Shown in pieces: positions 32,206-33,861 of a stretch of DNA of 33,861 nucleotides. The number at the start of each line of letters is the position of its first letter. The stretch's first letter is position 1. Below the pieces are notes generated by a model, which did not search any database, was not told the origin of the DNA, and was given only the letters and a program-made list of their open reading frames with translations. The stretch comes from Jiella avicenniae (lineage in GTDB: Bacteria; Pseudomonadota; Alphaproteobacteria; Rhizobiales; Rhizobiaceae): contig NZ_JAJUWU010000022.1 in NCBI RefSeq assembly GCF_021390325.1, positions 1 through 33,861 of the forward strand, read 5' to 3'. The translations under genes were made by a program, and so were the position numbers.

Positions 32206-32928
32206 GCCTCTCCCCAGAAGGACGCTCCGGCGTCTTACGCCGGGCATCCCGTCGCACTGGTCCAACAAGGTGGCGAAAACCCGGCGGGGACCCGCGGACA
32301 CGCCTGCTTTCCCGACGATGCGCCCCATTCGAATAGACGAGTGCCGGCCTCGCCTCAAGCGCCGGGCCCCGGCGCCATTGTGGAAAGATCCGCTTCGCCT
32401 CGCCCACGCCCCGCCTTTACAGGCCGGCCCCGGAGCAGACGAGGCCTTCGCGTTCGCCGGCCAGACGGACCGCGAGGCTTTTTCCCAGGGAGGCCTCTCT
32501 CCCTGCATACGCCCTCGCGTATGCGCGGCGTCACCTCATGTCTCGGTGTCTCACGCCGCGACGCCGGCCTGCTTCGAAGGCCTCACGGCTTCGAAGCAGG
32601 CCGACTGCCGACCCCGGCAGGGCGCGCGCGGCGTAGCCCCTTGGGGAGACGAAAGCTGCGCCGCAGGCTCCCTTTCCCGCCCTCGCTCCCGCAAAACGGC
32701 CGAGCCGCCGGGGCCGGGGCAAGGCATCGCAACCCGCGGGGGGAGGGGGCCTCCGACGAGGACCGCGGGAGGACGAGCGCTGTCGATCCGCCGCCTGAGG
32801 CGGGCGCCCGCTCGTCGACGCCGAAGCAACCGCGGGCCATCTGTCGAGGCCGCCCGCCCGGACGGACTTTTCGTCCAAACTGCAGGGCTCCGGGGCCGCA
32901 GGAGCGAGCCCGAGGGGCCCCCGCGAGG
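32206..32928. other. Gene-free GC-rich stretch between the M23 gene and the rRNA promoter
   Basis: Long open frames cross this stretch on both strands, but they are compositional products of high GC and match nothing. What can be named are two inverted repeats: CCGGCGT/ACGCCGG at 32227-32243 in the leader of the M23 gene, and the 15-bp repeat at 32565-32603. Confidence 0.5.
32565..32603. repeat. Perfect 15-bp inverted repeat with 9-nt loop
   Basis: CGGCCTGCTTCGAAG at 32565-32579 and CTTCGAAGCAGGCCG at 32589-32603 flank GCCTCACGG. Each arm contains the palindrome TTCGAA. No T-tract follows. It lies about 350 bp upstream of the rRNA promoter, in non-coding DNA, and may insulate the divergent units or be a member of a dispersed repeat family. 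Confidence 0.7.
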
Positions 32929-32985
32929 TTTTTTGAAGTTTTTGCGAAATGGTCGTTGACAGGGCCCGGAAGCATCTCCTATATG
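32929..32985 (+). promoter_or_regulatory. rRNA operon promoter with UP-like element
   Basis: A perfect -35 TTGACA at 32956-32961 and a -10 TATATG at 32980-32985 (18-bp spacing), or CTATAT one base earlier with 17 bp, make the best sigma-70 promoter in the window. T- and A-rich tracts at 32929-32950 directly upstream look like an UP element. It lies about 560 bp before the mature 16S start. Confidence 0.8.
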
Positions 32986-32989
32986 GCGT

Positions 32990-33542
32990 TCATCGACGAC
33001 GGCGGTGGCGCCGGGCCGCTCCAGACGGAGCGGACAGCCTCCGGTTCCGGAGAGAAATCTCCAACCGGGTGGTTTTCGCGCCTCCACTGTCGATCTCTTT
33101 TGAGTTTTGTCGACGGGTTCGGCCTTCACCTTGAGGGCTCGTAATCTTTCGCATTTCTCGGACGCCGCTGAAGCGGCGTGTTCTTTGACATTGTTGGTAG
33201 TAGAGACAAGAAAGAGAAGCGTGGGCGGCGCGGGATCTGCGGCCTTTGACTGATTGGTATCCTTTCCGATTGGTCGAGGGTTTTGGAGACGACCTGGTCG
33301 TGACATGTTTCTTGGATGAGAATTGTTTCTTCGGTCTGTTTGACGGATTTGCCGGATCTTCGGGTTTGGCGGGGCGTCGTGGGCCGGAGGACGACGGCAT
33401 CCTTCGTCGCCTGGCCCCGCAGGATTGCGGGATCGGGCTTTCGGTCGTTCCGGAGCTTTCGGGCTTTGGTCGATCGGGCAGGGGTGTCGAGGAGAATTCT
33501 CGTCAAGCTTTGAGACAGTGACGGCCGGGACAATCTCTCATC
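32990..33542 (+). other. rRNA operon leader
   Basis: The transcribed spacer between the rRNA promoter and the mature 16S 5' end. It carries the hairpin and boxA listed separately and, just before the 16S gene, sequence expected to pair with the 3' flank of the 16S in the processing stem (the pairing partner lies outside the window). Reading frames in this region on either strand are not genes. Confidence 0.65.
33162..33190 (+). promoter_or_regulatory. Antitermination signal in the rRNA leader (boxB-like hairpin and boxA)
   Basis: ACGCCGC at 33162-33168 and GCGGCGT at 33173-33179 form a 7-bp stem with a TGAA tetraloop. It is immediately followed by TGTTCTTTGACA at 33179-33190, close to the boxA consensus TGCTCTTTAACA bound by NusB-NusE. 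The order boxB-boxA is that of rRNA leaders. Confidence 0.7.
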
Positions 33543-33861
33543 AAACCTGAGAGTTTGATCCTGGCTCAGAACGAACGCTGGCGGCAGGCTTAACACATGC
33601 AAGTCGAACGCATCCTTCGGGGTGAGTGGCAGACGGGTGAGTAACGCGTGGGAATCTACCCTGATCTACGGGATAGCTCCGGGAAACTGGAATTAATACC
33701 GTATGTGTCCTTCGGGAGAAAGATTTATCGGTTCAGGATGAGCCCGCGTTGGATTAGCTAGTTGGTGGGGTAATGGCCTACCAAGGCGACGATCCATAGC
33801 TGGTCTAAGAGGATGATCAGCCACATTGGGACTGAGACACGGCCCAAACTCCTACGGGAGG
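33543..33861 (+). rRNA. rrs: 16S ribosomal RNA, 5' part (runs off the window)
   Basis: The universal 5' sequence AGAGTTTGATCCTGGCTCAG is at 33550-33569. Further conserved blocks follow (ACGAACGCTGGCGGCAGGC, TAACACATGCAAGTCGAACG, GTGAGTAACGCGTGGGAAT, ACTGAGACACGGCCC), and the window ends in ACTCCTACGGGAGG at about E. coli position 350. The short loop near E. coli 70-100 (GCATCCTTCGGGGTGAG) is of the alphaproteobacterial type. The 5' end was placed by counting back from the conserved block and is accurate to a few bases. Confidence 0.98.

Noticed and set aside
30193-33144. Plus-strand 983-codon open frame opposite the M23 peptidase and into the rRNA leader
   Set aside because: It overlaps a convincing M23 gene and the rRNA promoter; its length results from high GC at third positions.
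32551-33602. Minus-strand frames over the rRNA leader and the 16S start
   Set aside because: They run across the rRNA promoter, boxA and the 16S gene and cannot be genes.
1-33861. CRISPR array, tRNA genes, insertion sequences, prophage
   Set aside because: No regularly spaced repeats, no T-loop/acceptor pattern with a cloverleaf, no transposase or integrase motifs were seen anywhere.

Overview
This is a GC-rich chromosomal segment from an alphaproteobacterium, most likely of the order Hyphomicrobiales (Rhizobiales). The basis is the start of a 16S rRNA gene at the right edge with alphaproteobacterial signatures, a RegB/ActS-RegA/ActR redox pair, Sinorhizobium-type phospholipid N-methyltransferase homologues, and DUF1289, DUF3297 and extensin-like proteins. 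Family or genus cannot be fixed by reading alone. There is no phage, CRISPR array, tRNA or insertion sequence that I can support.

Left part (1-9130): a minus-strand secreted di-haem oxidoreductase faces away from a manC-phosphomannomutase pair that makes GDP-mannose for polysaccharide. A convergent dps gene follows, with a strong terminator in between. Then come an unrecognised 158-residue protein, a small DUF1289 protein and a membrane acyltransferase 3.

Middle left (9536-14858): dnaJ stands without dnaK, followed by two tandem, diverged PmtA-like methyltransferases, an FMN reductase translationally coupled to the second one, an HdeD-like membrane protein, a helix-hairpin-helix protein, and a convergent SDR oxidoreductase.

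Middle (15072-21866): an YnjBCD-type ABC importer (binding protein, fused permease, ATPase) whose operon is split by a complete YefM-YoeB toxin-antitoxin module. The toxin gene overlaps the permease start, and a 16-codon ORF with a good ribosome-binding site is left stranded behind the binding-protein gene. The operon runs on, with overlapping start and stop codons, into the helicase gene hrpB. I consider this wedge the most unusual structure in the window.

Middle right (21898-26750): a YciF-like ferritin-fold protein on the minus strand, the redox kinase and regulator pair (separated by an unusual 591-bp spacer with a perfect 10-bp hairpin and a RegA/PrrA-like two-block site), an AT-rich island, a small SAM methyltransferase and a DUF3297 protein. 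dps and the yciF-like gene share a near-identical 15-nt element upstream.

Right part (27155-33861): three cell-wall enzymes (L,D-transpeptidase, extensin-like/M15-type protein, M23 endopeptidase), then a 1.3-kb gene-free stretch with a 15-bp inverted repeat, a consensus rRNA promoter, a leader with a hairpin plus boxA, and the first ~320 nt of the 16S rRNA gene.
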